Below are positions 19,065 to 28,997 of a stretch of DNA of 64,000 nt, one piece after another (positions within the stretch are counted from its first letter, which is position 1; each line of letters begins with the position of its first letter). Location of the stretch: positions 868,001-932,000 of the forward strand of contig NZ_FJVE01000007.1 in the NCBI RefSeq assembly GCF_900078195.1, in the 5' to 3' direction. A program made the translations under genes and the position numbers. Source of the stretch: Clostridium sp. Marseille-P299. GTDB taxonomy: Bacteria; Bacillota; Clostridia; Lachnospirales; Lachnospiraceae. The notes beneath the pieces were generated by a model. It had not been told where the DNA came from. It made no database searches and worked only from the letters and a program-made list of their open reading frames with translations.

Positions 19065-19080
19065 AAGGAAAGAGCAGGTT

Positions 19081-20082
19081 ATGGAAGGTAGAGTAGTTAA
19101 GGTCAGTGTAATTGTACCCGTTTATAATACACAGGAATATTTAAGGGATTGCCTATTATCCTTAGTAATGCAATCGTTAAATGAGATAGAGATCATTGTC
19201 GTAAATGATGGTTCTACTGATAATTCCTTAGAGATTATAGAAAGTTTCGCTATGGATTATCCAGATAAATTTGTAGTTTTAACAAAAGAAAATGGTGGAC
19301 AAGCTACAGCGAGAAATTTAGGTATACAGTATGCAACGGGGGAGTATATTGGATTTGTGGATTCTGATGATTTTGTACACCCTGATATGTATCAAGAAAT
19401 GTATGATGTAGCCGTAGCGTCTGATTGTGATTTTGTTGAGTGCGATTTCGAGTTCTTAAAAATTAAAAATAATAAATTAATTCCATTGAAAAAAAGAGGA
19501 AAAACAAGAAAGTTTTTAAACCAAGCGGATATGTTTTTAGATCCTATGGTAGCACCTTGGAATGACTTATATAAAAGTAGTGTATTAAAGAATTCAGGAG
19601 TTTTATTTCCAGAAGGTTATATATATGAGGACACTTCATTTTATATAAAAATGATTCCCTTTATTAAGAAATCAGAGTTTATAGATAAGGTATTCGTTTA
19701 TCATATGTACCGTGAGACATCAACGATGAATACAAATAAGAGTAAAAAGGTAGCAGATATATTCTCTGTTTTAGATGACATTGTTACTTTTTATAAGGAA
19801 AATAATTTTTGGAGTGAATATCAAGCAGAAGTTGAGTATTTTTGTTCGAAAATTCTATTATGCAGTTCTATGCGAAGAATTTCTTTAGTAAGAAATAAGG
19901 AATTAAGAAGTTTTTTGATTGAGCAGACGAGTAAGATGTTGTCGACACAGTTTTCAGAGTATAAGAAGAACCCCTATCTTCAGCAGGGTTTAAAAAGTAA
20001 ATATATGAAAAGTATTACAAAGAAAAATATTCACTTGTTTTGTAATTTATTTTATCTACATCAAAAGCTTCGAATCGAGTGA
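19081..20082 (+). CDS. Family 2 glycosyltransferase
   Basis: A GT-A fold enzyme with VSVIVPVYNTQEYL at the N-terminus, VNDGSTDNS, and the metal/nucleotide motif DSDD (FVDSDDFVHPDMY). A helical C-terminal region follows. I start it at ATG 19081, preceded by AAGGAAAGAG; the frame extends back to 19039, overlapping the previous gene, without a ribosome-binding site. It adds a sugar to the growing EPS unit. Donor and linkage are unknown. Confidence 0.87.
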   Translation: MEGRVVKVSVIVPVYNTQEYLRDCLLSLVMQSLNEIEIIVVNDGSTDNSLEIIESFAMDYPDKFVVLTKENGGQATARNLGIQYATGEYIGFVDSDDFVHPDMYQEMYDVAVASDCDFVECDFEFLKIKNNKLIPLKKRGKTRKFLNQADMFLDPMVAPWNDLYKSSVLKNSGVLFPEGYIYEDTSFYIKMIPFIKKSEFIDKVFVYHMYRETSTMNTNKSKKVADIFSVLDDIVTFYKENNFWSEYQAEVEYFCSKILLCSSMRRISLVRNKELRSFLIEQTSKMLSTQFSEYKKNPYLQQGLKSKYMKSITKKNIHLFCNLFYLHQKLRIE

Positions 20083-20127
20083 GGATAATTTAGTGAATGT
20101 TTGTGATACGTACTATATGGAGGAAAA

Positions 20128-21057
20128 ATGAAAGTATCAGTTTTAATGGCAACTTATAATGGAGAGGCATATCTTTTAGAACAATTAGATTCAATTAGAA
20201 ATCAAAATTTTGAGATTGGTGAAGTATTAATACAAGACGATTGTTCTACGGATTTTACAGTTGAATTAATAAAGAAATATATAGTAGAGAATAAGCTTTC
20301 TACTACGTGGCATTTCTATCAAAATGATATGAACCTTGGCTATGCTAATAACTTTATGGAACTTATTAAAAAAGCATCAGGTGAATTTATCTTTTTCTGC
20401 GATCAAGATGATATTTGGGAGCTGAATAAAATCGAAACGATGATTCATATCATGGAGTCAAATGATGATATACAGTTACTAGGTTCAGAATACACTCCTT
20501 TTTATAGTGGGGAGGGTGTTCTCAAAATATCAAAACATCTTTTAAAACAACAAAAAGACGATGGTTCTCTAGAAAAGATTTCATTAGATCATAAGTCAAT
20601 TTTTATAGGCTGCGAAGGTTGCACGATGTGTATAAGAAAATCCTTACTTGATTCTATTATGTCATATTGGTTTAAAGGGTGGGCACATGATGAATTTGTC
20701 TGGAAGTTAGCATTATGTCAAAACGGATGTTATGTGTTTCATCAATCTATGATGAATAGAAGAATTCACGGAAATAACGTTTCAAAACAAAAAATGAGGG
20801 ATTTAAATAAGAGATTAAAATTTTTAGGAAGTTTAGAAAAGAGCCATGAAAGTATGCTGGTTTATGCAAAAGATAGAAAAATGAAGGATATTTATATTGA
20901 ATTAATAGAAAAAAATATACGTTCAGTAAGACTTCGAATTGAATTATTAGAAAATAGGAAGATAAGCAATACGTTACGATTAATTCTTTTTTATTGGAAT
21001 AATTATCACAGTAGAAAATCGATACCTGTCGAACTCATGATGGCATTTCGGATATAA
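20128..21057 (+). CDS. Family 2 glycosyltransferase, rhamnosyltransferase-like
   Basis: The 309-residue GT-A enzyme has VSVLMATYNGEAYLLEQLDS, IQDDCSTD and the DQDD motif in FFCDQDDIWE. The CDQDD form and the RRIHGNNVS segment resemble alpha-rhamnosyltransferases of the RfbF/WsaD group, so rhamnose transfer is possible but not proven. TATGGAGG precedes the ATG. Confidence 0.85.
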   Translation: MKVSVLMATYNGEAYLLEQLDSIRNQNFEIGEVLIQDDCSTDFTVELIKKYIVENKLSTTWHFYQNDMNLGYANNFMELIKKASGEFIFFCDQDDIWELNKIETMIHIMESNDDIQLLGSEYTPFYSGEGVLKISKHLLKQQKDDGSLEKISLDHKSIFIGCEGCTMCIRKSLLDSIMSYWFKGWAHDEFVWKLALCQNGCYVFHQSMMNRRIHGNNVSKQKMRDLNKRLKFLGSLEKSHESMLVYAKDRKMKDIYIELIEKNIRSVRLRIELLENRKISNTLRLILFYWNNYHSRKSIPVELMMAFRI

Positions 21058-21090
21058 AATTAAGATAGGAACAATGGAGGTAAAAACATT

Positions 21091-22455
21091 ATGATACAAG
21101 AAGGAGTAATAAGAGTATCTCAAAGAATGTCTTATATAAAAACTGACGTGGAGGAAAGATGCTTTTATAAACTTTCTGTTCTATTTGTTTTTGCATTATT
21201 TGTATTACCACAATATTTTGGGTTTCAGATTGCTGGGTTTGATATCACCGCACAGCGCATGACTATGATAATTTTAATGATTTTTATCATGGGGAAGCAA
21301 AGAAGATGGCTTGATTTCATAGAGATAATAAAAACATGTAAGTTTTCAATCCATATCCTGGCATTTATGGCAGTATTATTTTATACAGCAGTATTTCGCT
21401 TTAATGTAAATACATTCTTATATTCTTTTATTGAGTTCCTGTGTTTTTATTTACTCATTTATATTATTAAGGACGTATTTGGAATAGAGAAATTTGTTTC
21501 AATAATTATAAAACTTACATATATTCTTTGCATACAGGGACTAATTGAATATGGTGTTGGATATACTTTGTTTAGGTACCTAGCCACAATACCATCGTTA
21601 TACACAGGTTCTTATATAAGATCTGGATCGTATCGAATTATGGGACCATGCAATCATGCATTAGGTTACGGATTACTATTATTAACGGTTGTTCCAATTA
21701 CATGTATCGATGTAAAAAAGAGTGTGATTAATATTTTGCAGAACAAGCTTTTGCTGATTTTACTTATAATAAATATATTTCTAACAGGCTCTAGGTCGAC
21801 TTTAGCGCTATTATGTTTAGAGCTATTTTTATTGCTTATCTATAGTAATAAATATGATAGGAAGAAAACCCTATTCTATTTTTTTGGAATCATAACAGGA
21901 GTTACACTTTTTGTAATAGCTTTTTATAATACCCCATTGGCGAGGTATATTATGTTGCAAGTGACTAGCTTATATGATGAGTTAGCGGGGACTGAATATG
22001 CCGTTAAGTTTGGTGCAGAAGTAATCCGCTTGCAGGATAGTTCAAATTATAGGAAAATGTTACCCTATATTTTTACACTTGACTGGCTTAATCCTTTGAT
22101 TGGAAGAGGCTCCACCTATGTGCTAAGTGTTAAAATTGGATCGATTTATATCAAGTCGATTGATAATTTCTATGTGGCTCATTATATTCGATTTGCTTAT
22201 CCAGGCTTGATTACTTTTGTAGTATTTATGCTTTGTGTACTTAAGTCGATGCATCGAACAGCTAGAGACCATAAATCTGGAATAGTAAAAAGTATGTTTA
22301 TCGGTAGTTTGTGTTATTTTATTAATCTTTGGTGGCTAGATTCTTTGATGACCTTAAAATATGTTTATATACTATTTGCAATCTTTTATGTAATTTATAA
22401 GGAATTGAATCAAGGCGTACATAATAATACAAAAAAATCACGATATTTTCAGTGA
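21091..22455 (+). CDS. Wzy-type O-antigen/EPS polymerase
   Basis: The 454-residue membrane protein has about ten to twelve helices. It carries the FLTGSRSTLALL motif of the O-antigen ligase/polymerase family and a large outside loop (about residues 280-350). It polymerises lipid-linked repeat units on the outer face of the membrane. ATGGAGG lies ahead of ATG 21091. The stop overlaps the next frame. Confidence 0.82.
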   Translation: MIQEGVIRVSQRMSYIKTDVEERCFYKLSVLFVFALFVLPQYFGFQIAGFDITAQRMTMIILMIFIMGKQRRWLDFIEIIKTCKFSIHILAFMAVLFYTAVFRFNVNTFLYSFIEFLCFYLLIYIIKDVFGIEKFVSIIIKLTYILCIQGLIEYGVGYTLFRYLATIPSLYTGSYIRSGSYRIMGPCNHALGYGLLLLTVVPITCIDVKKSVINILQNKLLLILLIINIFLTGSRSTLALLCLELFLLLIYSNKYDRKKTLFYFFGIITGVTLFVIAFYNTPLARYIMLQVTSLYDELAGTEYAVKFGAEVIRLQDSSNYRKMLPYIFTLDWLNPLIGRGSTYVLSVKIGSIYIKSIDNFYVAHYIRFAYPGLITFVVFMLCVLKSMHRTARDHKSGIVKSMFIGSLCYFINLWWLDSLMTLKYVYILFAIFYVIYKELNQGVHNNTKKSRYFQ

Positions 22456-23081
22456 TAGAATTTTACTTTAGAAAGGGTAATAAGGTAAATAAATTGCGGA
22501 TAAAAGACTTAGTACTAGGACAAATGGATGGAATTCATCCAATCTTATTTTTACTTATGGTTCTTTTGGGATATATTTGCTTACAGTTAATATGGTTACT
22601 AAGAAGTAAGTATATGGGAATTCATATACCTTTAAATTATAAATTAGGAAGGATTTTTTATCTGATATATCTATGTTTTATATTTCAGATAACGTTATGT
22701 AATCGAGAAACTGGGAGCAGAGATAGTATTAGTATAATACCTTTTTTAAATATCTATCATTGGACAGGTGAGTTAAACGAATCAAGACTTTTATACGCGT
22801 TACTAAATTGTTTATTATTTGTTCCCTATGGATTTATCATTTCTTTTTTAAAGTCACACTATCGTTGGGAGCTTATGCTATTATTAGTCACCTCAAAAAG
22901 CTTTCTTTTAAGTGCTCTTATAGAGATAACACAATTAATAACCTCACGTGGATATTTTGAAACGGAAGATTTAATTTGTAATACAGCCGGAGGAATATTG
23001 GGTAGTATTTTATTTCTTATGTTCGTATATGTCTTTCCAAAGATACGTTTAAAAACAGATGTGAAAGGAGAATTATTTTGA
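22452..23081 (+). CDS. VanZ-like membrane protein
   Basis: The 209-residue protein has about four or five membrane helices and the VanZ pattern: ISIIPFLNIYHW, LLNCLLFVPYGFIISFL, and SALIEITQLITSRGYFETEDLICNTAGG. VanZ domains accompany teicoplanin resistance and polysaccharide loci but their biochemistry is unclear. GTG 22452 overlaps the preceding stop (GTGA). A TTG at 22494 with AAGG eight bases upstream is an alternative start. Confidence 0.85.
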   Translation: MIEFYFRKGNKVNKLRIKDLVLGQMDGIHPILFLLMVLLGYICLQLIWLLRSKYMGIHIPLNYKLGRIFYLIYLCFIFQITLCNRETGSRDSISIIPFLNIYHWTGELNESRLLYALLNCLLFVPYGFIISFLKSHYRWELMLLLVTSKSFLLSALIEITQLITSRGYFETEDLICNTAGGILGSILFLMFVYVFPKIRLKTDVKGELF

Positions 23082-24241
23082 AAGTAGTTTTCATTGGCCT
23101 AGAATTCTATATGGAGAATAAAGGATGTGAAGCGTTAACATATTCTTTTGCAGCTGAGCTGATTGAGCAAACGAGAAAATTAAAGAAAAATCTTGAATTA
23201 AAAGCGATTGTCTTTCAACCGGAATCACAAATTAACTTACCTTTTGGTGATCAAAAGGTGGAGTGTATCAAAATCCGTATGAAGTCACCAAGTTTTTGGA
23301 AAAAATGTTGGGAGATCATGAAGGAGAGTGATGTAATCTTTGATTTTACAATGGGAGATAGTTTTACTGATATTTATGGACAAAAAAGATTTATGTTAAT
23401 GACTATGATGAAACAGTTAGCTGTTTGGTCTAAAAAGGTATTCATTCTTGGACCGCAGACCTTTGGTCCATTTGAAAAAAAATTTTCTACATGGTGGGCA
23501 AAACGTATTTTGAATGATACAAAATACATATTTACAAGGGATGTACTTTCACAGGAGTATGTAAAGAAATTAAGTGGTAAAGACATAACATTAACTACAG
23601 ATGTGGCATTTGCTCTTCCATACATTGAAAAGGCGCAGAGGGAGGATGAATTTATTCATATTGGATTTAACCCATCAGCACTGTTATGGGCAGGTGGCTA
23701 TAATGGAAAAAACCAATTTGGATTATTGGTAGATTATCAAGAATATTGTCATAAATTAATATCCATGCTTACAAAGGAAAAAAAATATAAATTATATTTA
23801 ATACCTCATGTTTGGGGAGAATGTATGGAAGATTTAGAGAATGATTTAAGTATATGCATTCAATTAAAGGAAAGATACCCAGATGCGGTTGTTATTAGTA
23901 ATATGAAAACTCCAATGGATGTAAAGTCATATATCTCTTCTATGGACATCTTTATTGGAGCCCGTATGCATGCAACCATAGCAGCTTTTTCATCAGGAGT
24001 GGCGACCATACCATTTTCTTATAGCCGAAAGTTTGAGGGATTGTACAAAAGTCTTGGTTATCCTTATGTCATCAGTGCACGAACGACAACAACACAAAAT
24101 GCAATTAATGACACAATAGGGTGGATTAATCAATACCAGACTTTAAAAAGGCAAGTGAACAAATCCTTGCATTTGGTACATAAGAAGCAGGAAATTTTTC
24201 ATCATGAATTACAAAATATATTATCTAGCATAGAGGTATGA
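23078..24241 (+). CDS. Polysaccharide pyruvyltransferase family protein
   Basis: The GT-B-like family transfers pyruvate from phosphoenolpyruvate to a sugar, forming a ketal that adds negative charge to the polymer. Visible signatures are GNxGCEAL-like ENKGCEALTY at the N-terminus, LGPQTFGPF, FTRDVLS and ISSMDIFIGARMHATIAAFSSG. It starts at TTG 23078, which has GGAG upstream and overlaps the previous stop. Some family members have other functions, so the reaction is a family-level call. Confidence 0.87.
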   Translation: MKVVFIGLEFYMENKGCEALTYSFAAELIEQTRKLKKNLELKAIVFQPESQINLPFGDQKVECIKIRMKSPSFWKKCWEIMKESDVIFDFTMGDSFTDIYGQKRFMLMTMMKQLAVWSKKVFILGPQTFGPFEKKFSTWWAKRILNDTKYIFTRDVLSQEYVKKLSGKDITLTTDVAFALPYIEKAQREDEFIHIGFNPSALLWAGGYNGKNQFGLLVDYQEYCHKLISMLTKEKKYKLYLIPHVWGECMEDLENDLSICIQLKERYPDAVVISNMKTPMDVKSYISSMDIFIGARMHATIAAFSSGVATIPFSYSRKFEGLYKSLGYPYVISARTTTTQNAINDTIGWINQYQTLKRQVNKSLHLVHKKQEIFHHELQNILSSIEV

Positions 24242-24242
24242 G

Positions 24243-25643
24243 ATGGTAACGAATATTTTAAAAGTATTGTTCTCAAATGGTCTAATTACTTTAGTGGGCC
24301 TAGTAAATAGCATTATTTTCCCGTTCATTTTAAGCATAAACGGATATGCGGACTATCAAGAATTTCTTCTCTATGTATCGTATATCTTTATATGCCAGTT
24401 AGGTTTATCCTCTGGTCTCTTTATCAATTATGGAGGAAAAAAGTATAAAGAAATTGATAAGTCGCAGTATAAGAGTGAAATATTATTACTGCTATTCATA
24501 TTAACCATGTTTACCATAGTAGGAATGATATTATATGTTTTTATAATGAATAAAATGTTTTTAGCAGTCGTTCTATCTATTTTGCCTATTGGAATTATAG
24601 GTACGTACAAGGCTCTTTTTCAAGCATGGGATCAGTTTACCGATTATGCAATATACAATGCAGTGTCAACAGTAGCATTTACTGTAGTCTTACTTGTTAG
24701 TTTCCTTGTTTTTAAACGTGTAGAGTCTAATATGATTATAACATCATACCTTGTCATACAGTATGTTATAACATGCAATCTCCTTATTAAATATTATTCC
24801 GATACCAAAGGATTTAGAACTAAAAAACTATGGTCAAAAAAAAATAAGCGGACGATGCAAAGCGGATTTTTATTGCTTATTGGTAATTATATTAATGTTC
24901 TTTTACATGCAATCGACAAGCAATTTGTAAATACTATTTATTCAAGACATTCATTTGCAATGTATTCTTTTGCTATGTCCACTCAAGGAATTATGACTGT
25001 ATTAATAACTGCACTAGCGAATCCGATTTACCCAAGGTTAGCAAGAGGGGATATTGAAAAAGATTTGTTAAATAGATTAAAAGAGTTGTTATTTATGCTA
25101 GGAGCTATGTCAGGTTGTGCTTATTTTGTAGTTGCATTTCTTGTTAAAACTTTTATAGGGAAATATACGGATAGTTTACAGATCGTAAGTGTTTTCTTTG
25201 CTGCATTTCCGGCAATTGCTGTTATTAATGTATTGTACATAAACTTATATAAAATCACTAGGCAATTTAAAAAATATATTGCAACATTAATTGGGATTTT
25301 AATCGTAGCCTTTGTTATGAATTCAATTTCAGTTGCCCTTAATAGCCATACTGTTGGGATATCTGTAGCTACAATGTGTGTTTACTATGTTTGGCTGATT
25401 TACTCACAACGAGACTTTGAAGAAATAAAACTACAGATCAGAGATTATGCTTACTTACTCTTATTTTTAATAACTTATTTTATTTGTGTTAAATTATTAA
25501 ATTCTATTGTAGGCCTAGTTTGTTATACGGTCATTATTATTCTTTTAGATATTATTTTTTACAAGGATAATGTTTTATATTTTGTTCAGATTTTAACAAG
25601 TAAGCTTCGAAAAAGAAACGAACTACAAAGATATGTTTCATAA
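24243..25643 (+). CDS. Wzx-type polysaccharide flippase
   Basis: The 466-residue protein of about 12 to 14 helices belongs to the MOP/polysaccharide-synthase superfamily. It would flip undecaprenyl-linked repeat units to the outer face for the Wzy polymerase. The ATG follows the pyruvyltransferase stop by one base. Confidence 0.85.
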   Translation: MVTNILKVLFSNGLITLVGLVNSIIFPFILSINGYADYQEFLLYVSYIFICQLGLSSGLFINYGGKKYKEIDKSQYKSEILLLLFILTMFTIVGMILYVFIMNKMFLAVVLSILPIGIIGTYKALFQAWDQFTDYAIYNAVSTVAFTVVLLVSFLVFKRVESNMIITSYLVIQYVITCNLLIKYYSDTKGFRTKKLWSKKNKRTMQSGFLLLIGNYINVLLHAIDKQFVNTIYSRHSFAMYSFAMSTQGIMTVLITALANPIYPRLARGDIEKDLLNRLKELLFMLGAMSGCAYFVVAFLVKTFIGKYTDSLQIVSVFFAAFPAIAVINVLYINLYKITRQFKKYIATLIGILIVAFVMNSISVALNSHTVGISVATMCVYYVWLIYSQRDFEEIKLQIRDYAYLLLFLITYFICVKLLNSIVGLVCYTVIIILLDIIFYKDNVLYFVQILTSKLRKRNELQRYVS

Positions 25644-25699
25644 GTGAGGAGAAACAGAAATGAAATTACAATGGGAAACGATGAAAGGGAGGTGCAGGA

Positions 25700-26884
25700 T
25701 TGATAAATGTGGATTACTTTAAAGAGTACTGTATTGGATGTGGCTTATGTAGTGCGGTAAAAGGGCAAGATTTCATTACAGATGATAAAGGTTTTAAAAG
25801 GCCAGATGTTAAAAATTTAAAAGATGGTGTGTTGGATTTGTTTGAACAGGTATGCCCTGTCCATAATAATTCTTTAAAAAAACTAGAAATAGGAAACATT
25901 TGGGGTAAAAGAGAAGAGGTATATCTTTCTTACTCAAGAGATAGCGAGATTCGACATAAAGCATCAAGTGGAGGTGTATTGACATCTCTGGCACTTTATT
26001 TACTTGAAAGTGGCAAGGTTGATAGTATTATACATACCTGTGTTTCAGAAGAAAATCCCATTGAGACAAAAACTTGTATTAGTAATACAAGAGAGGAAGT
26101 GCTTGCGCGCTGTGGTTCTAGATATTCCATATCTTCTCCGTTTTTTGATTGTTTGAATCGATTGGAAGAGAACAAAAAATATGCGTTTATAGGCAAACCT
26201 TGCGATGTGACTGCGTTGCAAAATTATTTTGATATCAACGAAGAAATTAAGAATAAAATACCCTATACTTTATCATTTTTTTGTGCTGGTATCCCAAGTA
26301 AGGTGGCAAATGAAAGTTTATTACATCAACTAGGCTGTCATACAGAATGTAGGTACCTAAATTATCGTGGAAACGGTTGGCCAGGTTATACAGTAGCAGT
26401 AAATCAAGAGGGAAAAGAGCATGCTATGGATTATGTCACGGCATGGGGAAAAATTCTTGGCCGAGATGTTCATAAGTTTTGTCGTTTTTGTATGGACGGT
26501 ATTGGAGAGAGAGCAGATATTTCATGTGGAGATGCTTGGTTTTTAACAGAGGAACTTTCACCAGATTTTTCTGAACATGAGGGTAGAAATGTTGTTTTTG
26601 CAAGAAGCATAAAAGGAAGAGAACTATTTGAAAGAGCTATGTTAGAAGGATATCTATATGCTGAAAAATTCACTGATTTTAACGCTCTTTATAGGATGCA
26701 AACGTATCAGTTTGACCGCAGAACAACGATGCATGTGAAGGTAAAGGCCTTCGACCTTTTATTTAAAATAAGACCGTCATATTCCAAAGCTATTTTAAAA
26801 AAATATAGTAAAGCAAGTTCTATGAAAAGAAAAGGAAGAATCTTTGGTGGAACTGTAAAGCGAATCCTTATGGGAAGAGTTTAA
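25700..26884 (+). CDS. FrhB-like (F420 hydrogenase/dehydrogenase beta subunit) iron-sulfur protein of the EPS locus
   Basis: The 394-residue protein has an N-terminal ferredoxin-type site, CIGCGLC, with a later VCPVH supplying the fourth cysteine. The FrhB domain signatures include SSGGVLTSLALYLL, GKPCDVTALQN and CGDAW. FrhB relatives bind flavin and an iron-sulfur cluster. Members lacking hydrogenase partners are frequent beside pyruvyltransferases in polysaccharide loci, with undefined roles. It starts at TTG 25700 with GGGAGGTG upstream. A redox step on a sugar or carrier is speculation. Confidence 0.85.
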   Translation: MINVDYFKEYCIGCGLCSAVKGQDFITDDKGFKRPDVKNLKDGVLDLFEQVCPVHNNSLKKLEIGNIWGKREEVYLSYSRDSEIRHKASSGGVLTSLALYLLESGKVDSIIHTCVSEENPIETKTCISNTREEVLARCGSRYSISSPFFDCLNRLEENKKYAFIGKPCDVTALQNYFDINEEIKNKIPYTLSFFCAGIPSKVANESLLHQLGCHTECRYLNYRGNGWPGYTVAVNQEGKEHAMDYVTAWGKILGRDVHKFCRFCMDGIGERADISCGDAWFLTEELSPDFSEHEGRNVVFARSIKGRELFERAMLEGYLYAEKFTDFNALYRMQTYQFDRRTTMHVKVKAFDLLFKIRPSYSKAILKKYSKASSMKRKGRIFGGTVKRILMGRV

Positions 26885-26903
26885 GGGAAAGGACGATAAG
26901 ATT

Positions 26904-27578
26904 ATGCCCAATTTGAAGGAAAGGGTAATGAAAAATCCAGGACGATATAACTTCTTATTCCATATATATAATTTATTTTATTTTAAAAACCGCTATAAAA
27001 TAGGAAGATATAACCAACTCACATATACAAGTTGCCTATTTAACGATGTAAAAATTAGAATATTTGGAACCGGTAATAGAATTAGTATGGGAGCGTTATG
27101 TAACTTAAAGAAATGTACTATTTATATCTATGGTAATAATAATCGAATTACCTTTGGTGATAGCGTTTATATGAACAAAACAGATATACGTATCGAAAAC
27201 AATAACAATGAAATATCAATTGGGAGTAATTCAAGTTTTAATGCGAGAGTACATCTTGCTGCCATTGAATCAACAAGCTTGCAAATTGGAGAAGACTGTA
27301 TGTTTTCTTCAGATATTGATGTAAGAACAGGAGACAGTCATTCTATTTTAGATGAAAGTGGTAAAAGAGTTAATTATCCTAAGAAGGTTGTCATTGGTGA
27401 TCATGTGTGGGTTGGGACAAGAGTTGTTTGCCTGAAAGACGTTGAGATACCTAATCATTGTATCATAGGGGCCAATGCATTATTAACGAAAAAGTTTTCA
27501 GAGGAAAATTGTATTATTGCTGGAAATCCAGCTAAGGTTATAAAAAGAAACCAAAGCTGGATCAGAGAACAGATTTAA
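26904..27578 (+). CDS. Hexapeptide-repeat (left-handed beta-helix) acyltransferase
   Basis: The 224 residues form a parallel left-handed beta-helix with many [IV]-G-x-x-x-x turns. The C-terminal KVVIGDHVWVGTRVVCLKDVEIPNHCIIGA and IIAGNPAKVIKRN are typical of serine/sugar O-acetyltransferases. Histidine in SGDSH-like GDSHSI may be catalytic. It probably acetylates an EPS sugar. This is the last gene of the rightward EPS operon, ending seven bases from the end of a gene on the opposite strand. Confidence 0.85.
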   Translation: MPNLKERVMKNPGRYNFLFHIYNLFYFKNRYKIGRYNQLTYTSCLFNDVKIRIFGTGNRISMGALCNLKKCTIYIYGNNNRITFGDSVYMNKTDIRIENNNNEISIGSNSSFNARVHLAAIESTSLQIGEDCMFSSDIDVRTGDSHSILDESGKRVNYPKKVVIGDHVWVGTRVVCLKDVEIPNHCIIGANALLTKKFSEENCIIAGNPAKVIKRNQSWIREQI

Positions 27579-27585
27579 CAGTTTT

Positions 27586-28854
27586 TCATTTAAGTTTTTG
27601 AACCGTTTTAGGTTTGGTAATATATACAGGCTTGGTTCCCCAATTCACAAAACGTATTTGATTTTCCGATGTTATAGAAGTGTCATAACAAACGACCCAA
27701 TCAGAGCTCATTACAATATATTCTATATCAAAAGGATAATCCTGAAAAGTTAACTTATCATCAGTAGTCAGTTTGGAAGACTTATAGCATGCAGGTACTA
27801 AAAATTCATAGCTACCATGCTTAGTTATAACGATAAGTTTTTTCTCTACAGAAGTATCATTGGTAACACTTAGATGGATAGTACCATTTTCCCTCCATAC
27901 AGAAGAAACATATAGTTTGGATATCTCTTGAACGTTTTTAAAAGTCGCTAATTTTTTGGAATTAGGATAAATATTTTTAAATTTTTTTGCAGCTCCCAAT
28001 TTTAAATTTTTAAAGACAATATTAGATACTTTAAAGGGTGGTTTTGCAATTACACTTATCGTAAATCCACCACCATTTATAATACAATCAGTAAATGAGA
28101 TGTTGTTTGCATTACTATATTCAAGTCCTACAAACAAACAGGCATTGATTGCTGAGGAACTATTGATAAATGGAATAATTGGTATTTCAAAACGACAATT
28201 TTTAAAATGGATATCCGTAGCATCCATATCTTTATATCCATAGATTTGGACACCATCAGAATGGACCACTTTATCATACTGTATATGAGCCAAATCGGCA
28301 ATATAGCTATTCTTTACAGTAACATTTTTATAAGGATTTATACCATCGGCACTTGTACCTCCAAAGTAACATTTATTAAAGGTAGCATTACTCCCATTAA
28401 AATTGGTAAAAGTGCAATTTTTAAATTGATAAGTTACATTTGTAACTTTGGGATTGGTACTCATTTTTGAAAATTTACAGTTACGGAATATTATAGTTTT
28501 CTTAGTTGTCACTTTATCATCGTTATAAATTGCAAACGGTTTTTCACTAAAGTCAATATTTTCAATAATTGTGAATTCGCCGAGATCTTTATTTCTATAA
28601 AAAAGATCAAGTACGATACTGATACCGTTATCCGTATAAACAATGTTTTGGTAAGTTGTAAATTCTGTGATTATATATAGAGAAATGGATTCATCAATTC
28701 CAGTATTAAATTTATCAGGGATGATACTAATATCGTTTGTACCTTGAGTTATTAGCATTTTGGAAGCTGATGTATCATTTTTCTTGGAACTGTTTGGTGG
28801 ATATAAAAAAAGAACGATTCCAATAATAATTAGTATAAAAATTTCGTTTTTCAA
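27586..28854 (-). CDS. Membrane-anchored or secreted right-handed beta-helix protein
   Basis: A hydrophobic N-terminal helix (IFILIIIGIVLFLY) is followed by rungs typical of pectate-lyase-like beta-helices, with repeated N-x-x-F-x-x-C patterns (IIFRNCKFS, VTYQFKNCTFTNF, IHFKNCRFE). I place the start at TTG 28854 because AAGGAG lies seven bases upstream; the frame extends to an ATG at 28953 with no ribosome-binding site. It is the only EPS-locus gene in this stretch on the minus strand. It could bind, cleave or epimerise the polymer outside the cell. No catalytic residues were identified. Confidence 0.72.
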   Translation of the reverse strand: MKNEIFILIIIGIVLFLYPPNSSKKNDTSASKMLITQGTNDISIIPDKFNTGIDESISLYIITEFTTYQNIVYTDNGISIVLDLFYRNKDLGEFTIIENIDFSEKPFAIYNDDKVTTKKTIIFRNCKFSKMSTNPKVTNVTYQFKNCTFTNFNGSNATFNKCYFGGTSADGINPYKNVTVKNSYIADLAHIQYDKVVHSDGVQIYGYKDMDATDIHFKNCRFEIPIIPFINSSSAINACLFVGLEYSNANNISFTDCIINGGGFTISVIAKPPFKVSNIVFKNLKLGAAKKFKNIYPNSKKLATFKNVQEISKLYVSSVWRENGTIHLSVTNDTSVEKKLIVITKHGSYEFLVPACYKSSKLTTDDKLTFQDYPFDIEYIVMSSDWVVCYDTSITSENQIRFVNWGTKPVYITKPKTVQKLK

Positions 28855-28997
28855 TTTTATGCTCCTTGTAATGAATTTAGATAGCAAGATTAATGGGAAA
28901 AAGTACATGGCATATTTAATAATATATATGAACAACAAATAATATGACACCATAAATAGTACAAATAGCTATTTTAGTGGTGAGATGAGAGGAAAGT

